Source: Algoriphagus taiwanensis (lineage in GTDB: Bacteria; Bacteroidota; Bacteroidia; Cytophagales; Cyclobacteriaceae). From it: 64,000 nt of DNA. Location of the stretch: assembly GCF_036245645.1 (NCBI RefSeq), contig NZ_BTPE01000003.1, positions 124,001 to 188,000 of the forward strand, in the 5' to 3' direction. Both the position numbers and the translations under genes were made by a program. Below are positions 1 through 8,974 of this stretch, in pieces (position 1 is the stretch's first letter; each line of letters opens with the position of its first letter). Below the pieces are notes generated by a model. The model had not been told where the DNA came from. It saw only the letters and a list, made by a program, of their open reading frames with translations, and searched no databases.

Positions 1-225
1 GATGGAAATACCTGACCCTACACCCAAAATCACCCCGTCTTTAAAAAGTACGGTTGATTTGGCACCAGGCTGTCCTGGGGAGGCAAAGAGTGTGGCATTG
101 GTGATGGCGAAGGTGCCGGTTACTCTTCTTTTTCCAGTCGGATCGCTTTGTGCGCTAGCGGATTGGATTAGAATACCCGTCACCATCAATCCAAGCAAAC
201 TCGCTTTTAGAAATGGTTTTTTCAT
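1..225 (-). CDS. Exported amidohydrolase, N-terminal 75 residues only
   Basis: A reverse-strand reading frame starts at the ATG at 225 and runs off the left edge. Residues 1-26 form a signal peptide (MKKPFLKASLLGLM..., ending at ASA-Q). The mature start, with FAITNATLFASPG and then a stretch of the type VLFKDGVILGVGSGI, is the small beta-sandwich seen at the front of imidazolonepropionase/TolB-type amidohydrolases of Bacteroidota. The metal-binding HxH motif would lie further on, outside the window, so activity cannot be judged. It is divergent from the response regulator at 452, with a 226-bp AT-rich gap between them. The frame is firm; the family is an inference from the N-terminus alone. 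Confidence 0.72.
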   Translation of the reverse strand, partial: MKKPFLKASLLGLMVTGILIQSASAQSDPTGKRRVTGTFAITNATLFASPGQPGAKSTVLFKDGVILGVGSGISI

Positions 226-451
226 TCGATTGATTGGTTTTCTTCAACTAGCAAGCTACTAAATGACCTTAAATCATCCATTGAGATTTTTTTTTATAAA
301 CTTTTTTTTTGACTAATGGCTAAAATTGCAACTTGAAATACGATTTTATGGGTATGAGATCCATTCTTCATTTCTGAGCCTTATTTGAGTGGTCAAAACG
401 TGTTTTTGGTTCAATTAGCCTATTATATTTAGGGTTGTTTTCGCCCCCGAC

Positions 452-814
452 ATGACAAAAAAAATCCTAATTATCGAAGACGATCTGCTGATCTCCAGTT
501 TAGTTCAGTTCAGGTTGAAAAAGGATGGATACGACACCCACTTAGTCAAGGATGGCAATGAAGGCATTCATGCTATTGACTCGGTTAATCCTGATTTGAT
601 CATTACGGATGTGATGATGCCTTTCCGAAGTGGGATTGAATTGATCCACCATGCCAAAAAGTTCATGCCCAAGACTCCGATCATCGTGCTAAGTTCTCTG
701 GGAGACGAGGAAAATGTAGTCTTGGAAGCCTTCAATCTTGGAGTTTCAGATTTCATTTCCAAACCATTTAACCCCAATGAACTTGCAATACGTGTGAAAA
801 GAATCCTATCTTGA
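452..814 (+). CDS. Single-domain response regulator (CheY-like)
   Basis: A 120-residue receiver domain with no output domain. The acidic pair is D10-D11, the phospho-acceptor is D53 (in LIITDVMMP), the switch Ser is S81 and the conserved Lys is K104 (in ISKPF). The length fits a bare REC domain. It is the first gene of a tight operon, with only 5 bp to the membrane HEAT-repeat gene, followed by a glycan synthase. The inferred role is phosphorylation-dependent control, by protein contact, of polymer synthesis or export rather than of transcription. No histidine kinase lies beside it; the hybrid kinase at 29263 carries its own receiver. Confidence 0.93.
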   Translation: MTKKILIIEDDLLISSLVQFRLKKDGYDTHLVKDGNEGIHAIDSVNPDLIITDVMMPFRSGIELIHHAKKFMPKTPIIVLSSLGDEENVVLEAFNLGVSDFISKPFNPNELAIRVKRILS

Positions 815-819
815 GCTGA

Positions 820-2385
820 ATGAGAAAAGCTTTACTCGGCGTATTACTTCTCTTCTGCCTAGTTTCCGGAAAAGTTTCCGGGCAGGAAGGGGATTTTCTT
901 TCTCCCTATGCAAATCTTGAGGAATTTCTGATCGTACAGGAGTCCATTCCGGGTCTTAGCTTTCAGGTATATTTTCCTGAATCCGAGGAGGATAGCCTTT
1001 TATTGGGAAAGTCTTGGTTACCTCTTGTGAGTAATGACTCTGGGAGGCTCAGTTCTACCACTGCTGACCTGACTCTGCTGCAGTATCTTCCGGATACGGC
1101 TGCTCAAACGTATTCTTTGATCTTTTCTATCTATTCTGCACCTTCTTCGACTGATGGAGTAAAGGAGTACCTTTCTACCCTGATTCGAAATCGTGATTTT
1201 TTTCCCAAAGACAAAGAAGTTCTTCCGGAGTCAGATTGGATTGCATTGGCATACAAGGTCCGCTATTCTCCCTTCTTTAAAAATGCCTTTACCTATTTTA
1301 TTGATTTTAAGCTGATTGGAGTCACTTTTATCATTTTCTTTTTCTTTGGTTCAGCTTTTTTTATCATTCTATTCATGCTCATCTATAAGTCTCGGAAGAT
1401 TAAAAAGGAAGAGCTAATCAAAGATTATGATCATCTGGTCGTGGACCCGCTCACTTCGCTTCTTTTCGAAAAAGAAACCGAAGAAATCGAGAATATGGAG
1501 GATTGGGAGGTAAACCAATACTTTCCTACCTCTCTACTGTCCAAGCCTCTCTATAAAGAAGTTCTGATTGACAGGATAATCAGTTTGAACAAGAAGATGA
1601 AGGGGGAATTTAAGGGGAAACTCAAGGCCCTATACGGGAGAACCGGCTTGGTCAAAGTGACTCAGCAAAAGTTAAATTCCAAAAAGTGGCATAAAATTGC
1701 TGAAGCACTGGTAGAGGTCAACGAGATGGATCTGGCTGAATTGCTTCAAGAGGTGAAGCGATATTCGGATTCATCCAATTATCATCTCCGCTCCCTCTCT
1801 GTGGCTGCCTTGCTGAATCTGTCTGAGAAGTCTGACCTGTCATTTTTGAGAGATCAAACATATCCGCTATCCGATTGGCAGCAGATGAATTTCCTGAGAA
1901 TTATCCGTTTTGTGGACAATTACAGGCCATTGAATCTATCCATGCTCTTAGATTCGAAAAATGCGAGTATCCGAATATTTGCCATTCGTTTGGTAAGGAT
2001 GTTGGGTAAAATGGATCTATTGGAAGAATTGGCTAAGCACACTCCTTCCATGAATGATTTGGAGAAAATAGAGACCTTGAAAACCTACCAAGAACTGGGA
2101 GCTCATATGGAAGTGGATTTTATCAATTCCTGTCTCACCTCCGACAATCCCGAACTGCTAATCCAAGCGGGAAAGGCAGCAGGGATCTTAGGAAATGAAG
2201 AATCCCTTCGGTTGATTACTGAGATTCTGGAAAAAAACAAGGACTTCCGCATCGAGAGGACAATGCTGAGAAGTCTGAAGGAGCTCGATCAAAGAGCATT
2301 TGAAAATCTCATGGCCACATCCTCCAAAGAGGATTTCAAAAGAATTGGCAACCACCTTAATGACCCACTTCTAGCCCATGTATAA
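820..2385 (+). CDS. Membrane-anchored HEAT-repeat protein of the glycan operon
   Basis: 521 residues. A signal peptide (1-21) is followed by a periplasmic part (about 22-163), one strong membrane helix (about 164-190, very rich in Phe and Ile), a basic stop-transfer stretch (SRKIKKEE) and a large cytoplasmic part. Residues about 290-510 show HEAT-like alpha-helical repeats (for example HLRSLSVAALLNLSEKSD and ASIRIFAIRLVRMLGKMD). I know no enzymatic motif in it. The topology puts a protein-binding scaffold in the cytoplasm next to the response regulator and the GT2 synthase. The stop overlaps the synthase start by 8 bp, so translation is probably coupled. A bridge between signal input and the synthase is an inference. 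Confidence 0.8.
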   Translation: MRKALLGVLLLFCLVSGKVSGQEGDFLSPYANLEEFLIVQESIPGLSFQVYFPESEEDSLLLGKSWLPLVSNDSGRLSSTTADLTLLQYLPDTAAQTYSLIFSIYSAPSSTDGVKEYLSTLIRNRDFFPKDKEVLPESDWIALAYKVRYSPFFKNAFTYFIDFKLIGVTFIIFFFFGSAFFIILFMLIYKSRKIKKEELIKDYDHLVVDPLTSLLFEKETEEIENMEDWEVNQYFPTSLLSKPLYKEVLIDRIISLNKKMKGEFKGKLKALYGRTGLVKVTQQKLNSKKWHKIAEALVEVNEMDLAELLQEVKRYSDSSNYHLRSLSVAALLNLSEKSDLSFLRDQTYPLSDWQQMNFLRIIRFVDNYRPLNLSMLLDSKNASIRIFAIRLVRMLGKMDLLEELAKHTPSMNDLEKIETLKTYQELGAHMEVDFINSCLTSDNPELLIQAGKAAGILGNEESLRLITEILEKNKDFRIERTMLRSLKELDQRAFENLMATSSKEDFKRIGNHLNDPLLAHV

Positions 2386-3838
2386 CTTTCTGTTTTATCT
2401 CATTCTCGAGCTATTTGGCTGGTTTTTTTTGGTGGTTAGCTTCTCCGTGATTGTGATTTACCTGATCATGATGGTGCTCAGTTCATTGGAAATGAGAGAT
2501 TATCTTCGAAAAAACCGCTTTGCGGATTATGGGGATATTGTCACTTCACCGATGGCACCGGGCGTATCCATTTTGGCTCCGGCTTTCAATGAAGGCAAAA
2601 CCATAGTCCAGAATGTGCAGAGCTTGCTTTCCCTTCACTACGGCAAGTTTGAAGTGATTCTGATCAACGATGGTTCCAAGGACGACACCTTGGAAAAATT
2701 GATCAGTCATTTTGAATTGGAAAAAACAGACTATGCCTATCATCCTGAAATCGAAACCATGCCTGTCCGAGGGATTTATCGATCTTCCAATATGTCCTTC
2801 AGGAGGCTGACGGTCATTGACAAGGTGAATGGAGGTAAAGCAGATGCTCTGAATACCGGTATCAATATCGCGCGGATGGATATTTTAGCCTGTATTGATG
2901 TGGATTGTATTTTGGCGAGTGATTCGATTTCCAGAATGGTGCGTCCCTTTATGGAAGAGACCAATAGGAAAGTAATCGCCGTGGGAGGGGTGATTGGAAT
3001 AGCCAATAATTGTGACGTCATGGATGGTACCGTGACTCAGTATAGGGTACCCAATTCTCTATTGGGGAGATTTCAGGTTGTGGAATATTTAAGGGCTTTT
3101 CTGATGGGAAGAATGGCTTGGACTCGGATCAACGGAAAGCTAATCATCTCCGGGGCTTTTGGTTTTTTCCGGACCAGTCTGGTGAGGCAGGTGGGAGGTT
3201 ATTTTCCTAAGACTGTAGGAGAAGATATGGAGCTGGTAGTGCGGATGAGAAGATACATGGAAGAAGCCAAGGTTCCATATCGGGTAGCCTTTGTTCCTGA
3301 CCCACTTTGCTGGACTGAGGTGCCCGAAAGCGAAGATGTCCTTTCCCGGCAGAGAAACCGATGGATGAGAGGAACTATTGAAACGCTTCAGCTTCATCAG
3401 AAAATGAGCCTCAACCCAAGATACAATACCATCGGTATGGTCTCATTTCCATTTTGGTCTGTCTTTGAAAAAGCCGGCCCCATCATCGAGATTTTAGGAG
3501 TGATTTATACTGTCATATTGGTTTATCTGGGCGATTTTAGTGCGGTTTACTTTTTTGCCCTGCTTCTCCTGATGTACCTGCTTTCGATCTTGGTATCTTC
3601 GTTCAGTATCCTCTATGAGCAGATCGCTTTCAACCACTACAAAGACAAAAAGGATCTCAACAGACTGATCTGGACGATTATCATTGAGCCATTTACTGTC
3701 CATCCCAAGGTTGTTTGGTGGGGTTTGAAGGGTCATTGGGACTTTATCAAAGGAAAAGGTGGCTGGGGCTCGATGATCCGAAAAGGATTCAAAACAGCCG
3801 AAGACAAGAAAACGCTCAATTCAACCACAAGTCTATGA
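2378..3838 (+). CDS. Processive family 2 glycosyltransferase (PgaC/BcsA-like synthase)
   Basis: 486-residue inner-membrane polysaccharide synthase. An N-terminal helix (about 8-33) is followed by the GT-A domain: VSILAPAFNEG, NDGS at 97-100, the metal-binding DxD at D174-D176, GED at 261-263 (catalytic base region) and Q315-R-N-R-W319, the QxxRW motif of processive beta-glycan synthases. Further membrane helices follow (about 355-410). The family polymerises UDP-sugars such as GlcNAc or glucose and moves the chain across the membrane; the sugar cannot be read from sequence. It sits between the HEAT protein and a TPR/beta-barrel protein, which resembles the synthase plus outer-membrane exporter logic of Pga-type systems. 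Confidence 0.9.
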   Translation: MYNFLFYLILELFGWFFLVVSFSVIVIYLIMMVLSSLEMRDYLRKNRFADYGDIVTSPMAPGVSILAPAFNEGKTIVQNVQSLLSLHYGKFEVILINDGSKDDTLEKLISHFELEKTDYAYHPEIETMPVRGIYRSSNMSFRRLTVIDKVNGGKADALNTGINIARMDILACIDVDCILASDSISRMVRPFMEETNRKVIAVGGVIGIANNCDVMDGTVTQYRVPNSLLGRFQVVEYLRAFLMGRMAWTRINGKLIISGAFGFFRTSLVRQVGGYFPKTVGEDMELVVRMRRYMEEAKVPYRVAFVPDPLCWTEVPESEDVLSRQRNRWMRGTIETLQLHQKMSLNPRYNTIGMVSFPFWSVFEKAGPIIEILGVIYTVILVYLGDFSAVYFFALLLLMYLLSILVSSFSILYEQIAFNHYKDKKDLNRLIWTIIIEPFTVHPKVVWWGLKGHWDFIKGKGGWGSMIRKGFKTAEDKKTLNSTTSL

Positions 3839-3926
3839 ATAGTCCAAGGGTACAGCTTGATGAAATCTATTGGATTTCGTTTCGGCCTACTTTCAGGGCT
3901 CGTGTAGACCTAATAGCAAAGAACAA

Positions 3927-5156
3927 ATGATCTGCATTAAAAAATGGCCGCTTCTTTTTCTGTTTCTGAGCCTTGCTTGGACAGCTTGGGCTCAGCAGTC
4001 TCAGGATCCTGACGAGCTCTTGGCTCAGTCCAGGAAATTGATTCTGGATGGAAAATATCAGGAAGGAAGAAAGATCGCTTTTCGGGCTTTGGAAATATCC
4101 CCTACCTATGCTGATATTCTGATTTTGGTGGGCAGGAGCTATGCCTGGGAAGGGAAGAATGATTCGGCTAGTATGTATCTCGATAAGGCGATCCAAGCTT
4201 CCCCAGCCTATGCGGATGGATACGCTGCCTATCTTGACAACCTGATGTGGGCGGATCAGTTGGATCAAGCCTCGGTGGTTTTGCAAAAGGCAAAGTCCAA
4301 TTTCAGCCCTTTACCGGATGAATTGGCCTACAGAGAGTCCAGAATTGCCTATTTCCAGGAAGACTATAATCTGGCGTATGAATTAGTGGAACCCCTTTTC
4401 GAAAAAGGATACAAGCCTGAAGGGATGCTGGGCTACATTCAAAATCTTCAACGTCTTCGCAGAACCAATGCTGTGGGTGCGACCTATGATTACGATACGT
4501 TTTTTGGAGATATTTCACCCTGGCATACCTGGTCAGTCTATGGACGTACCCGAACCAACCTCACCGGAGCATTGATTGCCAGGGTGACTCAATCGCAGCG
4601 TTTTGATGGGTTTGGTACACTTTACGAATTGGATGCCTATCCTTCCATCGGGAAAAATGGTTACGCCTACCTGAATGTCGGCGGCTCTGGTGCCAGCTTT
4701 TTTCCAAAGTTAAGACTGGGAGCATCCTATTATCATAATTTGCCCAAAGCCTGGGAAGTAGAAGGTGGCTATCGGTATCTGGGATTTTCAGAAGTTACCC
4801 ATATGATCACCGGGTCAGTGGGTAAATACGTGGGGAATTGGTGGATCAATTTCCGCTTTAATGTGATTCCGGATGATGCAGGCACTGGTACCTCCGGGCA
4901 GCTTCAAGCCAGATATTACTTTAAAACAGCAGAGGATTTCTTCAGTCTGCAACTGGGCACTGGAGTCTCACCTGATGAGGAAACCCGAGACCAAAGCCAA
5001 CTGCTCAATTCCTATCGGGTCCGTTTGGGCTATCAGCAGCTGATCACCTCGAGATGGATGATTTTTGGATTCACTGGATGGAGTAGAGATGAACTGGGTG
5101 AAAACAATGTCCGAAACAACTTCAACCTGTCCCTTGGTACAGAATACAGATTTTAG
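3927..5156 (+). CDS. TPR plus YaiO-type outer-membrane beta-barrel protein
   Basis: 409 residues from the ATG at 3927, chosen because it gives a clean signal peptide (MICIKKWPLLFLFLSLAW..., cut near WAQ-Q); an upstream in-frame start at 3870 would put unrelated sequence in front of it. Residues about 25-180 are TPR-like helices (LLAQSRKLILDGKYQEGRK, ISPTYADILILVGRSYAWEG). The rest alternates in the manner of beta strands, has many aromatics and ends in TEYRF with a terminal Phe, as outer-membrane barrels do. TPR plus barrel is the build of PgaA-like exporters. It is inferred to carry the polymer from the GT2 synthase across the outer membrane. Confidence 0.84.
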   Translation: MICIKKWPLLFLFLSLAWTAWAQQSQDPDELLAQSRKLILDGKYQEGRKIAFRALEISPTYADILILVGRSYAWEGKNDSASMYLDKAIQASPAYADGYAAYLDNLMWADQLDQASVVLQKAKSNFSPLPDELAYRESRIAYFQEDYNLAYELVEPLFEKGYKPEGMLGYIQNLQRLRRTNAVGATYDYDTFFGDISPWHTWSVYGRTRTNLTGALIARVTQSQRFDGFGTLYELDAYPSIGKNGYAYLNVGGSGASFFPKLRLGASYYHNLPKAWEVEGGYRYLGFSEVTHMITGSVGKYVGNWWINFRFNVIPDDAGTGTSGQLQARYYFKTAEDFFSLQLGTGVSPDEETRDQSQLLNSYRVRLGYQQLITSRWMIFGFTGWSRDELGENNVRNNFNLSLGTEYRF

Positions 5157-5165
5157 AATCTACCC

Positions 5166-6335
5166 ATGCCTATGAGAGAAGAAGTAAAACTTTACCTTCG
5201 AAGACTGACCCCTCTGCTAATCTTGTTTTTGGGATTGCCTCTGCTCAGCTACCTGATTTGGAGATTTTATCCTGAGAAAAAACTGGAGGTAATTTTGGTG
5301 GATAAGACTGTTCCCAACAGAAATTATAGAGAGCATACCGGAGTCATTTGGGCGCTTAATCATGGAAAATTCAAAAAAAATACCGGGGCAGATTATTTAG
5401 TAGATCAGGATTACTTTGGTTTTTTTCCAGATGGATCTCAAGACAAAAAAGGAGTGGTAAAAGATCTGGAAGGTAAATCAGAAGAGGAGATAAAGAGGTT
5501 GGTATCTGAATCGGATTTGGTTTTTTTGGCTGACACCTATGGGGTTTATGAGAGTGATTTTGGTCAAGTGCAGCAGGAAAAGAAGATCTATGGAGGATTG
5601 GGTAAATCAGAAATTGAACTCGTCCGACAGGCTAAAGATCAAGGGAAATACCTCATAGCGGAATTTAACTCCATGGCTTCTCCGACGAGCAAATCTGTCC
5701 GATCGGAATTTGAGAACCTAATGGGGGTAAAATGGACAGGATGGATAGCGAGGTATTTCGACGAGCTCAATCCTGAGGAAAATGAGGAAATTCCTCTTTG
5801 GCTCTTGGAAATGTATTCGTTTCAAGGAAGTAGCTGGGATTTTACCGGGCCGGGAATGGTTTTTATCCGGGATTCGGGAGAGGTGGAAGTCTTTGTTTAT
5901 GGTCTTGATTATCAGAATAAAGTGCCCTTGGTCCGAACCCAAAAGATGAATAAGCATGGGTATAAGTTGCCTCAGGTGATTCCCTACCCGGACTGGATGG
6001 ACATTGTATTGGTAGAAAGAGATTATCAGGTCATTTCTTACTATGATATTGATCCGAGTACAGTAGGGTATGAGCGATTGAAAAAAATGGGATTGCCTAG
6101 GTATTTTCCATCGGCAGTGTTTAGAGAAATCAACGGAGGTAGGCAATATTACTTTTCCGGGGATTTTTCTGATATGGATCCCAATCTAGGCTACCACACT
6201 TTTGCAGGATTACCTACGCTTTGGAGAGGTTTCTATGTGACTGCCGACCACACCAATCGCCATAGCTTTTACTGGAACTACTTTTTGCCGCTTTTGGAGC
6301 AGGTATTTAACGAAGCTGGGAAAAAGACCCCCTAA
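5166..6335 (+). CDS. Anchored periplasmic protein of unknown function, glycan operon
   Basis: 389 residues. One N-terminal membrane helix (about 14-31, LILFLGLPLLSYLIW) anchors a periplasmic domain. I do not recognise the family with certainty. The run DLVFLADTYGVYESDF, then GKYLIAEFNSMASPTSKS, then MGVKWTGWIARYFDEL looks like an alternating alpha/beta domain of the class I amidotransferase-like (ThuA/PelA-like) sort, and YYFSGDFSD and FYWNYFLPLLEQV near the end fit that too. No catalytic Cys-His pair is obvious. It starts 9 bp after the barrel gene, so it belongs to the same operon, and could modify or guide the polymer in the periplasm. The start could also be the ATG at 5172. Confidence 0.7.
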   Translation: MPMREEVKLYLRRLTPLLILFLGLPLLSYLIWRFYPEKKLEVILVDKTVPNRNYREHTGVIWALNHGKFKKNTGADYLVDQDYFGFFPDGSQDKKGVVKDLEGKSEEEIKRLVSESDLVFLADTYGVYESDFGQVQQEKKIYGGLGKSEIELVRQAKDQGKYLIAEFNSMASPTSKSVRSEFENLMGVKWTGWIARYFDELNPEENEEIPLWLLEMYSFQGSSWDFTGPGMVFIRDSGEVEVFVYGLDYQNKVPLVRTQKMNKHGYKLPQVIPYPDWMDIVLVERDYQVISYYDIDPSTVGYERLKKMGLPRYFPSAVFREINGGRQYYFSGDFSDMDPNLGYHTFAGLPTLWRGFYVTADHTNRHSFYWNYFLPLLEQVFNEAGKKTP

Positions 6336-6340
6336 TTCCA

Positions 6341-8347
6341 TTATTGGGGAGGAGGGAGCAATTTTCTGGTTTGGATGGTGTAAGCATTCTTGTTTTTGAA
6401 ATCCTCAAATTCCCCTATGAGTTGGTTGGTCATATTGGCGTCCTCGACCGGATCGATATTGAGGCCGTCACTGATAAGGAACAGCTGTCCGTCAGATAGG
6501 AAAAATTCTCCGCTTAGATAGTCTACCAATTGATTCTTGTTCCTCATCAGAGGCATGGCGATTTGAGAGCGAAAGACTCGGGCTGTGTCCAATACTTGTC
6601 CCTGCCAAATGAATTCTTCAGGCAGATTCAATGAGGCATTTTTCTCCAAAAAAGACAAAAGGGAAGGGGTGACCTCAAAGTGACTGCTCAAGCCTTTGAA
6701 TTCTTCCTTTGATTTGAGTAAAGGAGAATAAATCATCAATGGGACGTGAAAGCGGTCAAGTCGGGAAGACATGGGAATCTCCGGCAAGCGATGGTCTCCC
6801 GTGATGATGAATATCGTGTTGGCGAATTCAGGCCGCTTTTTGTATTCCTCAAAAAACATCCGGATGGCATCATCTGCATAGAGTACCGTCATGTAGATGT
6901 TTTTGTAAGCCTCGTATTCAGGGATTCGATCCGAACTGATCTGAAGATAATCCCTCAAATGGGAGGAAAATTTCTGCTCATAAAATGGCCTTTCGGGGAC
7001 GATGTAGGGGTCATGAGAAGTTTGGGTCTGAAAGATCCGGATTTCAGGACCTGTTTTTTCGGAAGGTAACTTCAGCAGGCCGTTTTTGAACAATTCTTTG
7101 TCAGAATATCCCCAGGAAAATCCATTGTTGGAAGGTGCTTTTTCAAAACCGGGAAGAAAAGTCGATTCATCTTCCAATTGATCCACTTGCTGGTATTCCA
7201 GAAAATCCCCCTCATGGTCAAACTTCCGGTCAGCGCCGATAAAAAACCGGGCTTTGTAGCCGTTGTCTCTCAAAATACTGATCAGCGTCTGATGGTAAGG
7301 GAATTCATCATACAGCTCCAAAAAACCCTTTTCTCCAAAGGGTAATCCAGCAAAAACTCCAGGCAAAATGCCAAAAGTCCTCCCCGTGGACGATATGGCA
7401 TTGGTCCAAATCAAACTGTGATTTTCCAGAGAATCGAGAAAAGGAGTGAAACTTCCCAAATAGGCACCTTTTCCAGAATATGCCTTGCCAAAGCTTTCTG
7501 CCAAAATAAACACCAAATCCGGGGGAGAGGAAAGGGAATCGAAAAACGGCCCTAAAACATCTGGATAGGCGGCTTGATGTGCAAAAGGATATTCATCCTT
7601 GTTGAAATCTTTTTTGACTACCAGATCCTCATTGCCACTTCTCAAATAAAAATCAAAATAATATTCCCCACCGTACACGAGATAGTCAAAGGTCTCTTCT
7701 GCCAAAAACTTGGATTTATTCAGCTGAATGTTTTTTCGAATTTCATTCCCTTCGTCCAATTCAAAATCAGGCGAAAAACGAAAAAGAATCACAAAAACTA
7801 TCAGCCCTCCTGTAAGGAAAAAGTAAGTCTTTAAAGGCAATCGGGTCAGATATACACCCAGATGAAGCAGACCCAAAACAAATCCGAAAAACACCAAACC
7901 TAATCCCAAATTGAGGGCATTGAGCTGTCCTGAAGCCTTGACTGTGAGGAGCATGTCGTTCCAGTTGTAGGCAAAAAGATCTTTGCCCAGAGGAAGGAGG
8001 GTCTTCGAGAAGTAAAAAATCAACCCAATATGAATCAGTAGGGCCAGGGTCAGAAGGGTCTGAACCAGGATTTTGGATAGCGTCACCGAAAATAGACTCA
8101 GCAGGAGATGGATGATCAGAAGCAAACCCAAGAAATAAAATATCCAACCCAAATCCTGAAAAAGACTGACTCCCAAAAGCGAACTTCCATCAAATTCCAA
8201 CACATGGGATTGAAAAACCACTTGGATTTCCGCCGCTCTGAGTATGAGCATGAGTAAGAGATATACCCAAGACATACCCCAAAAGGTCCTCATGATTTTT
8301 TCTAATTTGGCGGGTAAGTGGGAATGAATTTGAGCCTTTTGGGCCAT
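6341..8347 (-). CDS. LTA-synthase-like sulfatase-fold membrane enzyme
   Basis: 668 residues: about five N-terminal membrane helices (roughly 20-195) and a large extracytoplasmic alkaline-phosphatase-fold domain. Family marks are PDLVFILAESFGKAYSG (metal site and start of the core), the nucleophile region SSTGRTFG with a Thr, HDPYIVPERPF, and ITGDHRLPEIP (metal-binding Asp-His). In Gram-positive bacteria such enzymes move glycerophosphate from phosphatidylglycerol; in Bacteroidota the acceptor is generally not known, but phosphoglycerol or phosphoethanolamine decoration of glycans or lipids is the likely chemistry. It converges on the glycan operon with 5 bp between stop codons, so a link to the polymer made there is possible but unproven. 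Confidence 0.85.
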   Translation of the reverse strand: MAQKAQIHSHLPAKLEKIMRTFWGMSWVYLLLMLILRAAEIQVVFQSHVLEFDGSSLLGVSLFQDLGWIFYFLGLLLIIHLLLSLFSVTLSKILVQTLLTLALLIHIGLIFYFSKTLLPLGKDLFAYNWNDMLLTVKASGQLNALNLGLGLVFFGFVLGLLHLGVYLTRLPLKTYFFLTGGLIVFVILFRFSPDFELDEGNEIRKNIQLNKSKFLAEETFDYLVYGGEYYFDFYLRSGNEDLVVKKDFNKDEYPFAHQAAYPDVLGPFFDSLSSPPDLVFILAESFGKAYSGKGAYLGSFTPFLDSLENHSLIWTNAISSTGRTFGILPGVFAGLPFGEKGFLELYDEFPYHQTLISILRDNGYKARFFIGADRKFDHEGDFLEYQQVDQLEDESTFLPGFEKAPSNNGFSWGYSDKELFKNGLLKLPSEKTGPEIRIFQTQTSHDPYIVPERPFYEQKFSSHLRDYLQISSDRIPEYEAYKNIYMTVLYADDAIRMFFEEYKKRPEFANTIFIITGDHRLPEIPMSSRLDRFHVPLMIYSPLLKSKEEFKGLSSHFEVTPSLLSFLEKNASLNLPEEFIWQGQVLDTARVFRSQIAMPLMRNKNQLVDYLSGEFFLSDGQLFLISDGLNIDPVEDANMTNQLIGEFEDFKNKNAYTIQTRKLLPPPQ

Positions 8348-8423
8348 GATATTTAAGGGGTGTGTGAATCTATATCGGAAAAGTAAAACAAATTCAGGTA
8401 TCTTCGAAGGTCATTAGTCCAAT

Positions 8424-8966
8424 ATGAGTAAAAGAGATTTATTGTTGGAATTGTATTCCAATCTGGGAACCACGGGAGCAGTCACTTTTAGCTCCAAATC
8501 CCTAGTGAAAAAAATGCTTTCATTCACCGATCTAAGCAATGCAGAGGTAATCGTGGAACTGGGAGGTGGAGATGGGAGCATCACCGAGGGCATTGTCAGC
8601 AGAATGCCTGAATCAGCCCAATTGCTGGTATTTGAGATCAATGAATCCTTCTGCAAGGCAATGAGAAAGCAGTTTCCGGAAGATAATATTCAGATTATCA
8701 ATGATTCAGCAGAAAACATTCATCTCTACCTGAAAGGAAGAAAGGCGGATGCGATTTTTTCCAGTCTTCCGTTTAGTCTGATCAGCAAGGAGGCTACCGA
8801 CGCTATCCTTACCCACTCAAAAAACTCCCTGACTTCGAAGGGTAAGTTTGTCCAGATATGTTATTCTTATCTGTTGAAAAATCTCTTTTCCAAGTATTTC
8901 TCTGAGGTTCAGGTACGATTCACCTTAAAAAATTTCCCTCCGGCTTTCGTCATGATCTGCCATTGA
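8424..8966 (+). CDS. SAM-dependent methyltransferase (phospholipid/KsgA-like)
   Basis: 180 residues, Rossmann methyltransferase. Motif I is VELGGGDGSIT, the acidic residue closing strand 2 lies in VFEINESF, motif III lies at NIQIINDSAEN, and AIFSSLPFSLIS corresponds to the catalytic (N/S)LPF motif of phospholipid N-methyltransferases and KsgA-type enzymes. The short length and lack of a C-terminal rRNA-binding domain favour a phospholipid or small-molecule N-methyltransferase over KsgA. The next gene follows after 8 bp, so the two are probably cotranscribed. The substrate is unknown. Confidence 0.82.
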   Translation: MSKRDLLLELYSNLGTTGAVTFSSKSLVKKMLSFTDLSNAEVIVELGGGDGSITEGIVSRMPESAQLLVFEINESFCKAMRKQFPEDNIQIINDSAENIHLYLKGRKADAIFSSLPFSLISKEATDAILTHSKNSLTSKGKFVQICYSYLLKNLFSKYFSEVQVRFTLKNFPPAFVMICH

Positions 8967-8974
8967 ATTAGCTC

